Numbered from the stretch's first letter, positions 1 through 12,800 are shown. The stretch: 64,000 nucleotides of DNA from Stachybotrys elegans (GCA_020746835.1 JAGPNK010000013.1:744001-808000); one strand, 5' to 3'. Notes: generated from the sequence alone by a model not told the origin. Numbers and translations are program-made.

Positions 1-711
1 GACTGAGACGTGATGGACGGTGGAGCAATGGGCTGCGAACTAAGCCGCAAGGACGAAGGCGGCCGCGGTGCCTGGCTGCTTGGCGTAGGCAGTGGGTCGA
101 TGTAGGTCTGCCACTCGTTTATAGGGTCCTCGATTTCCATGTCGCTTGACTGTATCTGGTCGAAGATGGACTTGTATGCCGCATTGTCAAGACTACCGAA
201 CTCAAAGTCACTCATCTCGAATTCACTGTATTGATCAAGAGTGAGATTCTTATCAGGGACACCCGCCGTAGGCGTCGGATCAGAAGGAGCCGTGGAAGCC
301 GGCGACGTTGATGTTGCTGGCTGCGACTGCGACGACTCACGGACGGAGCCGGGGTTGGAGGCCTCGGCAGCGTTGCTCGCAGTCTGCATGGCCAAGCGAG
401 CCTCTGCTTCCCGAACACGCTCTTCCAACTTATTGATGATGGCCGACTGGGACGCGCGGTGGCTCATCCGGTTGCGATAGGTGCATTGGTAACCAAGCCG
501 GGAGCACCTACTACACTCAGGATATTGCCTGTTGCATTTGACCTTGGTAGTATTAGTTGGGAGAGAGAATTCTGAACAAGCGGAAATAATACCTTTCGCT
601 CACGACAATTCTCGCAGCTGGGTAAACGTGTCAGCAGACTCTCCCGTGAGCAGGTGTGCAGAGTTGTGCTCCGTACGTGAGGCGTGAGGGGCCATCCTTA
701 TTACTGTCCAT
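1..711 (-). CDS. Zn2Cys6 transcription factor, N-terminal part (runs off left edge)
   Basis: Fungal binuclear-zinc-cluster regulator, expected to bind DNA in the nucleus. Exons read 711-677, 617-593 and 542-1; introns are 618-676 (59 nt, CTGAC branch, CCCAG acceptor) and 543-592 (50 nt). Spliced, residues about 13-39 give the six-cysteine cluster: CENCRERKVKC, then three more cysteines ending SRLGYQC. An intron inside the cluster is common in this family. A short heptad-like helix (INKLEERVREAEARLA) follows, as in dimerising members, then a Ser/Thr/Pro-rich linker and an acidic segment. The frame is open to base 1, so the regulatory domain is outside the window. The start at 711 was chosen because it is the only ATG that splices cleanly into the cluster. 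It lies beside a biosynthetic region and could be its pathway regulator, which is inference. Confidence 0.88.
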
Positions 712-1892
712 CGCTACCGTCTTCGTTTTTGGTTCGTATCGATGGGGATGTGTTGAAACTATGCCCGCTCATCAGGCGTAGGCGGTTGATGAGGCTGTTG
801 CCTGAACAAAGGCATGATAAGCTCGAGGATGAGATGGAAGAAAAGAGGGGTAGCTTACGTACTGCACCTTTGAACCAATCCTCTGTTACGGAATACTTGC
901 AGCAGTAATCCCACGACGTGCTACTTTTGTCAACTGGGAAATATTTACTCATGCATCTGCTTTAGGACTACCAGGAGAGACTTCGCGTCGTGTACATTAG
1001 GTATATTGATATTTATAAGTTGAGACGACAGATGCAGTCCGAGGCATCAAGCCAACCAACCCGAGCAACACGAGATACGCACAGCTCTCAACGCTATTAA
1101 GACGGTATCTTGATTGTCATCTCGGAGCCTTCCCGATAAAGACGGGTCTTTGCAGACAGTCCAATGCTTTGCATATCACAAGTCTCCATATGGCATTCGC
1201 CTATATCTCCGGCATGCTCAAGCCATCGACAACTGCAAAGCAACTCTGCAATCCTCTGCGATCCTCTGCAACCCTCGGCGGGGTTGCCTCAGTCTTCTCC
1301 TGTATATACGTCCTGCGCCACATGGGTGCATCTAATCCACTGCAAGCCGTGAGATCAAGGTTACATTGCTTACTTCAGGCTTACTACACGGTACTGTCTT
1401 CACACCATGAAGTGACTAGGACAAGAGGGCACTTCCGACAGTAATACAGTATCCACTTCACCGCTTTTTCAGATAGGAAGGTGGTTCAAGCACAGATAGG
1501 CTGTCCCGGACAGTAATGTAGAGCACCTGCATGTTCGAGACTCATCGAATCCTGATGGCTCGGCTATTTCTTTGAGCATACGTAACAAGACTATCTCTAT
1601 CCCCTTTAGTATGAAAAGCCAACAAACCTGTAGAAGTGCCACACTTGCTGAATCAGCCCCCATGCACATCAGAGCTACAGGAATGCTATCCTAGGCAGAG
1701 AGCTAGAAAGGTACTGGGCAGATACTTGATATCTATATTGTATTTTACAATAAGATGAAGTACTTGTCTTTTATCTACTAGTTACTGGCTAGCATCCCTA
1801 TTAGTGACAAGCCTGCCGCCTTGCCACACCCAAGGGGATATTTCGGGATCACTTCCGGTTCAGGGTGCCCTTGCCCAGATCTGTAGCTTTAT
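712..1892. other. Intergenic, no gene recognised
   Basis: Holds the 5' region of the Zn2Cys6 gene and the 3' flank of the dehydrogenase gene. Short ORFs occur on both strands but none resembles a known family. One small tandem repeat is listed separately. I see nothing else in it. Confidence 0.6.
1243..1272. repeat. Short tandem repeat, 10-bp unit x3
   Basis: Three near-identical 10-bp units of the form (a/c)CTCTGC(a/g)A(t/c) lie head to tail in intergenic DNA. It is a simple imperfect microrepeat with no clear function. Confidence 0.7.
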
Positions 1893-3115
1893 CTAGGACA
1901 TGGTAATGACAGATCGATATCGAACCTTGCCCTGTAGCATGGCATCTATGTCGTATCGCAAGATTAGTTGAGGCAAGGCTGGCAACACTGGGTGGCGGAC
2001 TTACCAAAAGCCTCCTGAGCATTATCGAGAGGAAAGGTCTCGATGGCGCATTTCACATCATTGGTATGAGCAAAGTCCATAGCATCCTGAGAGTCGAAGC
2101 AATTTCCTACAGGCCACGACTGCACAGATATGCCGCGAATGATCATGTCGTTGGAATCCACGGTGACACGCCCGTCCTGGGGCAGGCTAAGAATGATGAG
2201 CTTGCCACGGATACCAATGCCCTTGATCAAAGGCGGCATGGCGGCAGTGTCCATGGCGGTCGTCAAGACCAGCCTGGCCGACCCCAGCTGTTTCAGGGCC
2301 TCGCCAGGATCTTGCCCGTCTGCGGCATCGATATACTCGTCGGCACCTAGGGCACGGATGGACTCCTCCTTCTCCCTGCCTCGGGAGATGGCGACAACGC
2401 GAGCGCCGAGTTTCTTGGCATATTGGACCCCTAGATGGCCCACACCACCAAGGCCTTGGATGGCGACCAAGTCTCCCTGCTCAATGTCGACGGATTTAAG
2501 AGCCGAGAAGACTGTGGTTCCCGCGCACAAGAGTGGAGCATACTTGGCCGCATCTACGCCTTCGGGTACGCGGACAGTGGCCTCGGCTCTTAGAAGGCAA
2601 TACTCGGCATCTGTGATGAATCGATGGTGAGAATCGCATGGGGTGCCGGAGATAATCGAATCGGGAAAGGGCAAAGTGACTTACATCCGCCGTTCTTGCT
2701 GATGCCATTGATGATGACGGGTTGGCAGAACTGGTAAAGCTTCTTCTGGCATGTAGCGCAGGTATTGTCATGCCCACCACTACCTCGAGTCAGTAACCAG
2801 AAGACAAAGACGTGGCAGTAACGCCGGGTCTTTCGCTTACTGCCAGCCGCCACCGATGCGGTCCCCTACTTCCCACCCAACGACACCTTCGCCGAGCGCG
2901 GCCACTCGGCCGATGATCTCATGGCCGGGCACGACGGGAAACCCGAGGCCCCATACATCATACTGGGCCAGGACCTCTGAGTGGCAAACTCCGCAGGCTT
3001 CCACCTTGACCAAGATCTCGCCGGATCCTGGCATTTCAAGCGGAACGGTCTCGAGCACCAAACCCCCACCCAGCTCCTTGAAGACGGCCCGTTTGATGCT
3101 AGCAGGGAGTTGCAT
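1893..3115 (-). CDS. Zinc-dependent alcohol dehydrogenase (MDR family)
   Basis: Medium-chain zinc alcohol dehydrogenase, expected to interconvert an alcohol and an aldehyde or ketone with NAD(P). Four exons (3115-2841, 2779-2685, 2610-2005, 1945-1893) give 342 residues, normal for the family. Introns are 2780-2840, 2611-2684 and 1946-2004. Visible motifs are GVCHSE (catalytic-zinc Cys), PGHE, GGHDNTC with a CxxC pair as in microbial ADHs, and a Rossmann GLGGVGHLG motif near residue 175. The last small exon restores the usual C-terminal stretch FDAMLQGKVRYR; without it the protein would end in unrelated residues. An in-frame upstream ATG at 3208 would add 31 low-complexity residues, so 3115 is preferred. 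It is divergent from the GMC oxidoreductase at 4051, sharing its promoter region, so co-regulation is plausible. The substrate cannot be read from sequence. Confidence 0.93.
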
Positions 3116-3130
3116 GGCGAAGGATGGCAG

Positions 3131-3158
3131 TGGGATGTGGGATGTGGGATGTGGGATT
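3131..3158. repeat. Heptanucleotide tandem repeat (GTGGGAT)x4
   Basis: Four perfect copies of GTGGGAT lie 16-43 bases upstream of the dehydrogenase start codon, in its presumed 5' leader (read as ATCCCAC on the mRNA strand). Copy number could vary between strains. Confidence 0.9.
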
Positions 3159-3217
3159 TGCGAATCAATGATAGGCCGCTGGTAGATGTAGGAGCTCAAG
3201 AAGGTCACCGGTGGCGA

Positions 3218-3226
3218 TATTTATAG
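3218..3226 (-). promoter_or_regulatory. TATA-like box of the alcohol dehydrogenase gene
   Basis: The minus strand reads CTATAAATA about 105 bases upstream of the chosen start codon, a normal spacing for a fungal TATA box. This supports the start at 3115, since the box lies only about 10 bases before the alternative ATG at 3208. Confidence 0.5.
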
Positions 3227-4050
3227 GTACTTTCTGCAAGCCTGGGCTGCCAACAGCGGCAGCTTATCTTAGCCAAGACGTGCATCTGTAGTGGTGTAGA
3301 TTATCTTATTGGGCCACAGGGTGGCAGAAGGTCGCGTCATGCAGCAGTGCTTCCACGCTCCTTGTCGGCTACGGAGTCCGTTTGTCCGCTCTGCCCTGAC
3401 CCCCCACTGCCATCCCTCTCTCCAACCTTTTCCTGATACGAGGAATGCGGGAGGAGCGCGGCTATGTAACGAGGATTCATGCCCTGGCTGTCCCGGCCGT
3501 CTTGGCCGTCTTAGCCGCCCCCATCTGAGAGTCGTCACGAACGACTCATCCTGTCATAATGTGCACCATCCAAATCCCTCTGAGGGCCGTAAGCTGGCAT
3601 AGATGCAGCTGCCCCATGCTCGCTGATGCAGCCCCACGCACTCCAACAACTGTGTGTGCTGCCTCACATATGCAGATCTCTACACGAGCGTCAATATTAT
3701 GCACTCGCGTGGCACGGAAGAGGCGAGAGTTGGTCTCACGCATAAGGCTGCGAAGCCTGGCACAGTGGAAGACGGAAAAATGACACCGAGATAAGCTTAT
3801 GTGTACGGACAATGGGCACCGAGCAATTGCCCAATTGTCTCCGGCGCGTAGCATGCCTGTGTATAATAGCCTATGTTCCGCGTTACCCATCCGACATGCA
3901 TGCACCACGTGGGAAACACCTGCATTGCATACAGTCCCCATTAGTTTGGTTGTCCTCATTGGCCATTCCCTTGTTGAGTTGTATGCACTCATTGTACAAA
4001 TACAACCAAGATCTGCTTCTCCTTCGGTAATTGCCACGTCGACCGCACCC
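3227..4050. promoter_or_regulatory. Shared divergent promoter region (dehydrogenase / GMC oxidoreductase)
   Basis: About 0.8 kb lies between two divergently transcribed oxidoreductase genes. I see no convincing coding sequence: a 196-codon minus-strand ORF across 3546-4136 overlaps the GMC start and matches no family. A repeated GGCCGTCTT motif occurs near 3500. No regulator site can be assigned. Confidence 0.5.
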
Positions 4051-6001
4051 ATGATAAGCCAAACCACGCGCCTGGGCCTTGCGGCTCTCTTGGCGGCATC
4101 GGCGCACTGCAGGCCATTTGGGTCATCATTCGGCATCCCTGGCCTCGATGCAACCTACGACTACGTCGTCGTGGGAGGTGGGACTGCAGGACTGACAATA
4201 GCAAGCCGGTTGGCCGAGCAGAAAGCAGGCAGCGTCGCCGTGGTGGAAGCTGGAACTTTTTACGAAATCTCCACTGGAAACGTGAGCGAAGTCCCCGCCA
4301 CGGGCATTACCTGGGCAGGCAAGTCGCCCGATGACTGGCAACCTCTGGCCGACTGGGGCTATGTCACCACACCTCAGGCTGTAAGTGACAAGGACACCAT
4401 GTATTGCAAGAAACCAACACTCATTCCTCAAAGGGTGCAAACAATGAGACTCTGCATATCCCGCGCGGAAAGATGCTCGGCGGCTGCAGCGCCCGAAACT
4501 TCATGATCTATCAGCGTCCCACCATCGATAGCCTGCGGTTGTGGGCGGACCGAGTGGGAGATGACAACTACACCTTTGACAACTTTGTTCCCTTCTTCTC
4601 CAAGAGCATCACGTTTACACCGCCCAGAGATGAGCTGCGACTGCAGAATTCGACGCCCATATATGACGCCTCTGGCCTTGGCACAGGAGGTCCACTTGCG
4701 CTGACGATACCCAACTGGGTTTACGCTTTTGCCTCCTGGGCCGTCATGGCCTTTTCCCAGATTGGAATTCCTTACTCTGAAGAGGGCTTCCAGAGTGGCC
4801 GCCTGCAAGGACATTCTTATACCATGTTCACCGTCGACAACGCAATGATGCGCTCTTCTTCCGAGACCTCATTTCTCCGACAAAGCCTGAGCGACCCCAA
4901 CTTCTATGTGTATCCACTGACTCAAGGACTCCAAGTCCTCTTCGACGACAACAAGGCTGCTACAGGTGTCTTGGTAGACACTGCGGGTATGCAGTATGTC
5001 CTCTCCGCACGAAAAGAGGTCATCTTGTCAGCAGGCGCCATTGGATCCCCGCAGCTGCTCCAAGTTTCAGGCATTGGTCCAGCAAGCTTATTGGAGTCCC
5101 TTGACATCCCTGTCATCGTGGATCTTCCAGGCGTTGGACAAAACATGGAAGACCACATCACATTCGGCATCACCCAAGGTGTAAACGCCGTCACTACGTC
5201 CTCGATGGGAGATCCGGCCTTTGCCGCTGAACAAATCCGCCTTTACAACGAGGAGACCGCAGGGCTACTGACCAGCCCAGGGTCAGACTTGCTAGCTTGG
5301 GAGAGATTCCCCAATAGCACTCGTGGCACTCTGAGTGAGAGGACACGGGCTATCCTCGATGAATATCCCCAAGACTGGCCTGATGTTGAATACATCGCCT
5401 TTTCTACCTATCTCAGCACTAACTTTCTGCCTTCCGTGGCTGATCCCATGGATGGTACAGCATATGCTGCCCTGGCCGTTGTCCTATGCAAGCCAAGGTC
5501 AAAGGGCAGCGTGAACATAACCTCGCCTAATGCACTGCTTGCCCCAGCCATCGACCCGGGATTTCTTACCGACGAAGCTGACATAGAAGTTGCTATTGCT
5601 GGATTCAAGCGCGCTCGCCAGTTCTGGGCAGCGAGCCGGCTAGACGACTTCAAGGTCGGAGACGAGGCGTACCCAGGAACTGACGTGGTGTCCGATGCCG
5701 ATATCGAGGACTCCATACGAAGAAGCTTCACCACCATCTTCCATCCTGCCAGTACTTGTGCCATGGGAAGGCCAGAGGATCCTAACGCTGTCGTCGACTC
5801 CCAAGCAAGGGTATACGGTGTACAGGGATTGCGCGTGGTCGACGCAGCAGCGTTTCCCATGCTGCCACCCGGACATCCTCAATCAACCATTTGTAAGTAA
5901 CCGCACCATCCCGCAGTCCTGTCGAATTTGATAGCTGACGAGATCCTCCAGATGCATTGGCAGAAAAGATCGCCTGCGATATTTCTCGTAACTGTTCATG
6001 A
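4051..6001 (+). CDS. Secreted GMC (FAD) oxidoreductase 1
   Basis: Glucose-methanol-choline family flavoprotein, oxidising an alcohol or a carbon-carbon bond with FAD. Exons 4051-4380, 4434-5892 and 5952-6001 give 612 residues; introns are 53 and 59 nt. A hydrophobic signal peptide (about residues 1-20) precedes the FAD-binding VVVGGGTAGLTIASRL motif. Further on are the GMC signature around RGKMLGGCSARNFMIYQR, the second signature [26 protein letters not shown] near the flavin, and the C-terminal active-site segment PPGHPQSTI, where His stands at the second position. It resembles fungal glucose-oxidase/versicolorin-B-synthase/patulin-synthase type enzymes, several of which act in metabolite pathways; that link is inference. 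It is divergent from the dehydrogenase and its 3' end faces the PKS gene's 3' end. Confidence 0.93.
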
Positions 6002-6370
6002 GTGTAAGATAGCTGCTGTGTTTGTGATAGAGGTGTGGAACAGTTGTAACCGAACGGCTACTTCACTTGATTTGGGACTACATGTACATTGATAAGTCAG
6101 AGATTTACAAGCCATCACTGGTGCAATGTGTGAGATAGATAGATCTGTTGCAGTATAGATTCGATTTGTTTGAACGCTGAAACCCACATACTTGTTCATA
6201 AAAGTGTTGTAGTTGAATCACAAGGAAACTTCAATGGCCGTCACTCGCCAAAGCCTCATCCATCCTTAAATGTGTCACTCGTCGAAGCCTTCTCTTGGTG
6301 CCTAACGCCACAGCGGCATCGTGATGGATGTTCTTAACCAATTGTGGTGGCTGGAAAACCTTGACATTGG
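6002..6370. other. Intergenic between convergent GMC1 and PKS genes
   Basis: The 3' flank of GMC1, AT-rich and without a recognisable ORF. It leads into a dispersed repeat. From 6536 to 6818 the flank of the PKS gene also holds no gene. Confidence 0.5.
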
Positions 6371-6535
6371 CATTGCTACAGCTACAAGCTTTTCTTAATC
6401 AACCTTTTTAATCAATTGTTACCTATCGATTTGCTATCATCGTTATTGTCTAAAGGGGCCTCCTTCAAGTCATTGGTCTATATCCCATCATGGCACACGA
6501 ACAGGAAATCCGACACTCTCAATGGCCGTGGGAAG
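6371..6535 (+). repeat. Dispersed repeat A, copy 1
   Basis: About 165 bp recur in diverged form at 20603-20757 (same strand) and 23091-23238 (opposite strand). The most conserved core is TTGGTCTATATCCCAT followed within about 10 bases by AACAGGAAATCC. Many mismatches between copies look like C/T or G/A transitions, as expected from old RIP-type mutation. No coding capacity or terminal repeats are visible; it could be a MITE or solo-LTR remnant. Confidence 0.75.
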
Positions 6536-6818
6536 TTTAGGTAGGCATTTGAACAGGCTGATAATAAATAAATTGGAAAACGCGTACAGTAATATTGTTT
6601 CAAGGTCATAAACGATCTAGCGATGACAGTATTGCAGGCTTTTGGATAGAGCTGATCGGGGGTACAAAATAATTCTGGATAGAGGCGAAATTGGTAGAAA
6701 AGGAAGACACGAGGGCATGTAATGGAATCGACTTGATTCTTTGTTTTAACTTTGTGTAAGTAGAGAAAAAGCATATGCAGTGGAAGAGGAAGATTAAGGA
6801 AAAGCAGTAAACAGTAAG

Positions 6819-9800
6819 CTACTCCTGCAAGATACCATGGTTGACGCAAAGCTGTCGTGCCAGCTTGATGGCTGTCAAGGTTGGCCCCAAGAGCTGCTGG
6901 AAAGGAATCTCAATGGCGAATTCCTTAAACAGCCAGTTGCGCAACTCGGCGCCAATCATGCTGTCAATTCCATAGCTGGCAATAGACCCAGCGTCACCCT
7001 CAAAGACCTCCAGATCCAGCAGTAGCATGCGGGAAAGCTTGCCGACAATCTCGTCGCGGGCAATCTTCATGGCCTCCTCTGGCGTGGCAGCAGCCAGCAT
7101 GGATCCAAGAGCGCTTGTTCCGCCTCCAACACTCGCGCCGCCGTTGACAGTCTCAATGTCCTTGACCAGGGAGCGGAAGCGCTTGTCCGCCATCCAAAAA
7201 GCGTCAACATTCTCTTCACCACAATCATCAATAGCTCTGGCGAGGAGACTAGGGTCCAGGCCCATGACCAGCTGGTGAATGCGGCTGTCGCCACTGCGCT
7301 GATTCTGCTGCTCATGGATGGCGATGTCGAAGGACCGAAGCAGATGTTCCTCGTCGATACCGTACATACCCTTGCGCTTCAACGAGTCCTCGAGATCTGT
7401 ACTTTCTGCAACGACACCAACGCCAAGAACCATGGGCACGACAACAGCACAGGCATTCTGTCCTTTATTGCGGCGATGATGCGCAAGAGCATCAAGGAAG
7501 GCATTACCAGCGGCGTAGTTGGATTGACCTGGCGTGCCAAGGGTTCCAGAAATAGAGCTTGTCATGAGAAAAAGGTCGAGAGGCATGTCTCCCAGGACAG
7601 ATTGCAGGTTGGCAGTGCCATGGACCTTGGCGTTGGTTGATGTCACCCAGTCTTGGAAGCTCATGTTCTGGAAGATACCGTCCTGACTAGTGTTAGCATT
7701 GTAGAAGAACTCGGAAGGTAACCACTCACTCGGAGAACCATGGCAGCCTGAATCACACCGCGGAGTGGACGGTCAGGAGAAATCCCGGCCACGGCACGCA
7801 TGATGTCTGTTTGCACACCGACATCACCTCTCACCACCTCCACAGTGGCCCCGGCAATCTCGAGGTCTACAACAAGGCGAGCAGCTTGAGGTGCGCCGGC
7901 ACCACTTCGAGAAAGGAAACAAAAGTTCCTAGCACCCTTCTCCATCATCCAGGCTGTGAGACTTCGACCTAGGCCACCCAGGCAGCCCACCAAGAGGTAG
8001 GTTGCGTCAGGAGAAAATGCCGTGGTCTCGACGGATGGCAGGATGCTTAGGGCAGTCTCAGATGGCTCGTATGATATGATTGTCTTGCCCGTGCCGATAT
8101 CGTCCGTGAATCCTGTAATTACCTTGTTCAAATCCGCGATGTTGATGACATTGAGAGGTTGAAGAGGTGACACGCTGCCCTCGCGGTAAAGCCCAATGGC
8201 TTCCTTCAAGAGACCGGAGACAAGGGCGGACTTGTGCTCGCAAAGCTCTACCACGTCGAACGAGTAGTATGTAGCACCGCGGTAGAATGGCACTGGGTCT
8301 CGTGATCCTCGCTTGAGCACCAGCTTCTTACCACAGTCAACAAAGCGGCCGAAACGGTTAATGTACCGCCAGGTCTCACGAGATGAGGACTCGGGCGTCA
8401 TACCGGAGCTGAAAACCACGTCGATGTTGCTCATCCGGTGCGGGGATGTGAGCAGCTCTTCCACTTGCTTTGATGAGGAAAGGACCTGATGTTCCTGCAG
8501 TCCATATCGCTGCATGATTGACGAAGCCTGACTTTCACTGCTGGCAACAACATAGGGAATGGCTCCCAAGTTCAGAGCAACCTCGATGGCCGCAGCTCCG
8601 CCCAGGCCAGTGCCCTCAAGTATAAGGACGTTTTCATTCTTCTGGGTGGACGCCAGTGACTTGAGGCCGTACAAAGCAGTGACATAAGCCAAAGGAAGGC
8701 TGACCAGTTCCGTAAGCGATTCCTCTGGGAGCGCCTTGACAAGCAGGTCCTTCGAGACAACTTGATGATTTCCGAACTTGCCGGATCCAAGTGCGACGAC
8801 GCGGTCTCCCACAGCGACGCTCTCAACTGAGCTGCCGATACGTGCCATTGTACCGCCAAACTCGTGATTCAGGGTTGTTGAAATGTCAGTGCCATGAACA
8901 GCCAAGATGCCTTCTTTGCTGAGCGAGCTGACTTCAACACGAATCTCGATCGAGTCGGGGCCAATGGAAGAGCTGGATGTTTCCTGCTCGAAGAAAACCC
9001 TTCCAGTCTTGACGGTGCCTGAAATTCGCATTTCGGGGTCGTATGGCAACTCTTGGATTTCCTGCTCCTTGTTGAGGCCGTGACTGGGCAGAAGGCGGCT
9101 TATATACAGCCTGCCATCTGAAACGCAGTACTCGTGTTCGACATTTGCGGCGTCGGTGATCTGGTTCTGGCTCTTTTGGGTGATGAAATCGACGGCCTGA
9201 GGCACAGTTGTGGTTTCCATGTCGACGTCTATGGTGACAATGTTGATGGTGGTCTGTTCAGCCCGAATGGATCGAACCAAGCCAGCGATCATGCCCGCGG
9301 CTGGCTTCTTTCCGTTTATAAGTCCACCGGCCGATGCCCACATGAACGTCTTGATCGCTGCAGACCTTCTTGATCATGCTAAACTCGTGCTCGGAGAGCT
9401 TGAAAAGAATCGGCTCGTCAAGATCAAATAGTACAACATGAGGCTGGACTGCCTCGAGCTGTTGAAGAGACACAGGCTTAGTCTTGACGCCACGGGCAGC
9501 AAAAGAACTAATGAGTTTGTCAGTTTAGAAAGCCTTGTAGTCCTGAGCAATGTGAAACTGACCGTTGAATTTCGGTTAGGAATCCAGCCTCCAATTGGCG
9601 ATACAGCAGCTGGACCTCAATCTCGCCTTCATTGAGCTTCTTGGCCTTTGGCGCTAGACCAACATCAAGCCCCTCTCCAGTCTTGAACGCAATTCTGCCA
9701 TTGTCGGAAAGAAGGTTCGAGACAGAAGAGACGTCATCTGAGCTGGAAAGAATAAGGTCAAACGAGCCTTCACTCAAGCCTTGGTCCGTGAAGCTCTTCT

Positions 9801-12800
9801 TCATATCAACAAGCTTCCACGATGCGCTAGGATGGGTGCTTGTGAGACCCTCGGGCTCCGAACCTTCGGCAACAGCAACGTAGCTGAGCGTGGGAAACTT
9901 CGGGAGGAGAGTGGTTGCATAATTGCCGCCAACATCGAGGACCTTGACGCTAGGATTTTTGAACACTGCAAGCTCGACAAGACCCTCGACGTTTGCTGCG
10001 CTCGTCAAAGAATCCACATCTTCCTTCCACACCATTTCGCTGTAGGGCATTGGCTTGAGAGCGGTGGACGAAGACTGCGGTACGGCAGCCTCATAAAGCG
10101 TACCTCGCATGTTGCGCATCTGCATCAGCACTTCGCCAGTGCCGGAAACAAGCTCGTTTCCGCAGACAAAAGTACGGGTGCCACGATCGTCAGTCCAAGC
10201 GGTTGCGTAACCGTCGCCGATCTGTTCCTCGGTTGGCTTCCAAATGCAGACCTCGTCGACCTGGATGGGAGCAATAGCTGCAGACATGGCCTTGGTGCGG
10301 CCGGCGTAAATACTGGCAATCATCAACTGCAGGGTAGAGTCCACGGTTCCTGGGTGAAGAACATGGCGCGATTCTCCCACAACGTCCCCAGAGACTTGCT
10401 TGACCTGTGTCTTGCACGTGCAGATGTAATCTCGGCCATTGAATCCAATGTCAGTCATGTCGGCAAAGACAGGGCCGTAGTCGAAGCCAACTGCTCGTAG
10501 TGCTTGGTTCCATTCCTTGCCAGAGGTCTTCTGGGTGAGGTTCACCTTGGGTCTCGAAGCCGGGCGCTGCGTTTTCATGTTGGCACTGATGCTTCCTGTC
10601 ATATGGTCGGTGGCGATTCCATCTTGATCGACAGAGGAGACATTAAAATCCCACCATTTTCCATCAACACTGAAAACGGTTGGTCGCAGGTTGAACAAGA
10701 CCTCAACACCAGTATCGTCTTCTGGGGTAACGAGGGCCTTCTTGATGGAAATGTCCCGAAGCACAAAGTTGTTGAGCTGCAACTCAGGGTCCTGCAGCTC
10801 TGAAATCTGAGTAACTGCCTCCATGGCCACTATAACGAGGTTTAGAAGTAAGTATCACAATCTCCAAGGTTACGCAGTGCCAACTTACTCGAGAAGTATG
10901 CTACCGCTGGGAACACGGCCTCCCCACCAAGTGAGTGATCCTTCAACCATGGGAGATCGCGAATGCGCAGAAAGTTGCGCCATGTAGGTTCAACAAGGGA
11001 TACTCCTGGAATCAAGGAGCCCAGAAGGTCGTGCCGCGGGTATTTGGGCTGACGGTGCTCTACACTGTGTCGAGCTTCAGCCCAGTATGACTTCTTACCC
11101 CATTGGTAGGGCGGGAGATCGACGATCAAGTCTCCTCTCTTGCACACGACTTTGCCGGTGGAGGTAGTTTCTTCAATGGAAGTAACTCGATCAATGTCCA
11201 GAGGGTAGTCCCTAAGGAAGAGCTCGCCAGCGAGCTTGAGCATCTGCATGGCCGAGTCCTCCCCTCGGACCATCGTCGGCAGGTAGTCCAGCTCAGATGC
11301 ATTAAGCTTCTGCTTGATCTGACGAATGGGACCTCCCAATGCGCCGTGGGGGCCGATCTCGATCAGGAGGTTAACATCGGCGAACTCGGGGTCGGTCAGG
11401 ATCGTCTGCACTGCCTGGTTAAAAAGTACAGGCTGACGCAAGTTGCGGCTAAAGTAGCTCTCGTCGAGTGTCGATCCTGCAGGCACCGTATCGTTGGTAA
11501 CCGAAGATAGCATCTTTGCATCCGTAGAGATGGGGATGTCAAAAGGAAGAAGGCTGCTCTTGGCTTGCCTCACATATTCCTCATATCGAGCCGATGCTGG
11601 GGCCATGAGGGGTGAGTGGTAGGCTTTGCCGTTTGTCTTGACATGGCGTGCGAAGACGCCCTCATCTGCGAGTGTCTTATGTAGCTCGGAAATAGCAGCC
11701 TCGTCACCAGACAGAGTGACACCTGCTGGAGAGTTGTGGCAGGCGATGACAATCTTTCCCGCGTAGTTGGTGAGATACGGTTCGACGTCACCAGCCCCCA
11801 GACCTACTGCCATCATGCTTCCGCCGGTGTTGATATCACGAACCACGTAGCCGCGATAGTATGCGAGTGTAATCGCATCGCTAGCAGAGATAAGGCCAGC
11901 AGCGTAGGCTGCTGCGATCTCACCCGAAGAGTGACCACAGGTGACAGCTGGGTTGACGCCCCAGGCGCGGAGCAACTGGACAAGTGCGATTTGAACAGCA
12001 GTCGTCAAGGGCTGGGAGTATTCGGCTTCGTTGACTCGCGATGTTTCAGAAGGCATTAGAAGCATATCTTCAAGTGTCCACTCGGGAACGTGCGGCAGCT
12101 CGCCAAGGGTGTTATCCAGCATCCTGATGCTTCTCAGGAAGCTTGGGTAATAACTCATGAGCTCAGCACCCATTCGGGCGTACTGGGCACCCTGACCCGT
12201 GAAGATGAATCCGATGACGGGTACCTTCTTTTTGGAGCCGATAACAAGGTCTGAAAGTTTCCCATCTTTGAGGCTGGCTTGCTTGGCCACAATAAAGCCC
12301 CTTGTAGGGAAGACTGTGCGACGGTTGCCAAGAGTGTAAGCCAAATCCAGGAAGTTGTAGCCCTTGGCCGCGAGGCCGTGGGCTGCGAAATTCCTCTCCA
12401 GGGCACCCTTATCGTGGGCCGAGAACAAGAACAGATAGGGCCGGTTGCGGTTGAATGCTCCACGCGGGTTCTTGATGGCTTTCTTCTCCCCAGAAAGATA
12501 CTTGTAAGTTTGCTTTCGTGTCAACAAGGCATCGGCACTCTCGACGATAACATGGGCATTCGTTCCTCCGTAGCCGAAAGAGTTGATGCTGAAACGCTTC
12601 AAAGGAAGGTCGGGAAACGGAGTCGGCTCAGTTGGTACTGTAACCATCCATTCCTTCCACTTGATAGCAGGGCTGGGGTTGACAACACCCCTTGTGGGCG
12701 GGATAATGCCTCTTTTAACAGAGAGGACGGCCTTGATAAGAGCGGAGATGCCAGAAGCAGCCCCACTGTGTCCGACATTTGTTTTCACTGCTCCGATCAT

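Noticed and set aside
2130..2630. 166-codon plus-strand ORF
   Set aside because: Antisense shadow of the dehydrogenase main exon.
3546..4136. 196-codon minus-strand ORF between the dehydrogenase and GMC1
   Set aside because: It overlaps the GMC1 start, matches no family and lies in a divergent promoter region.
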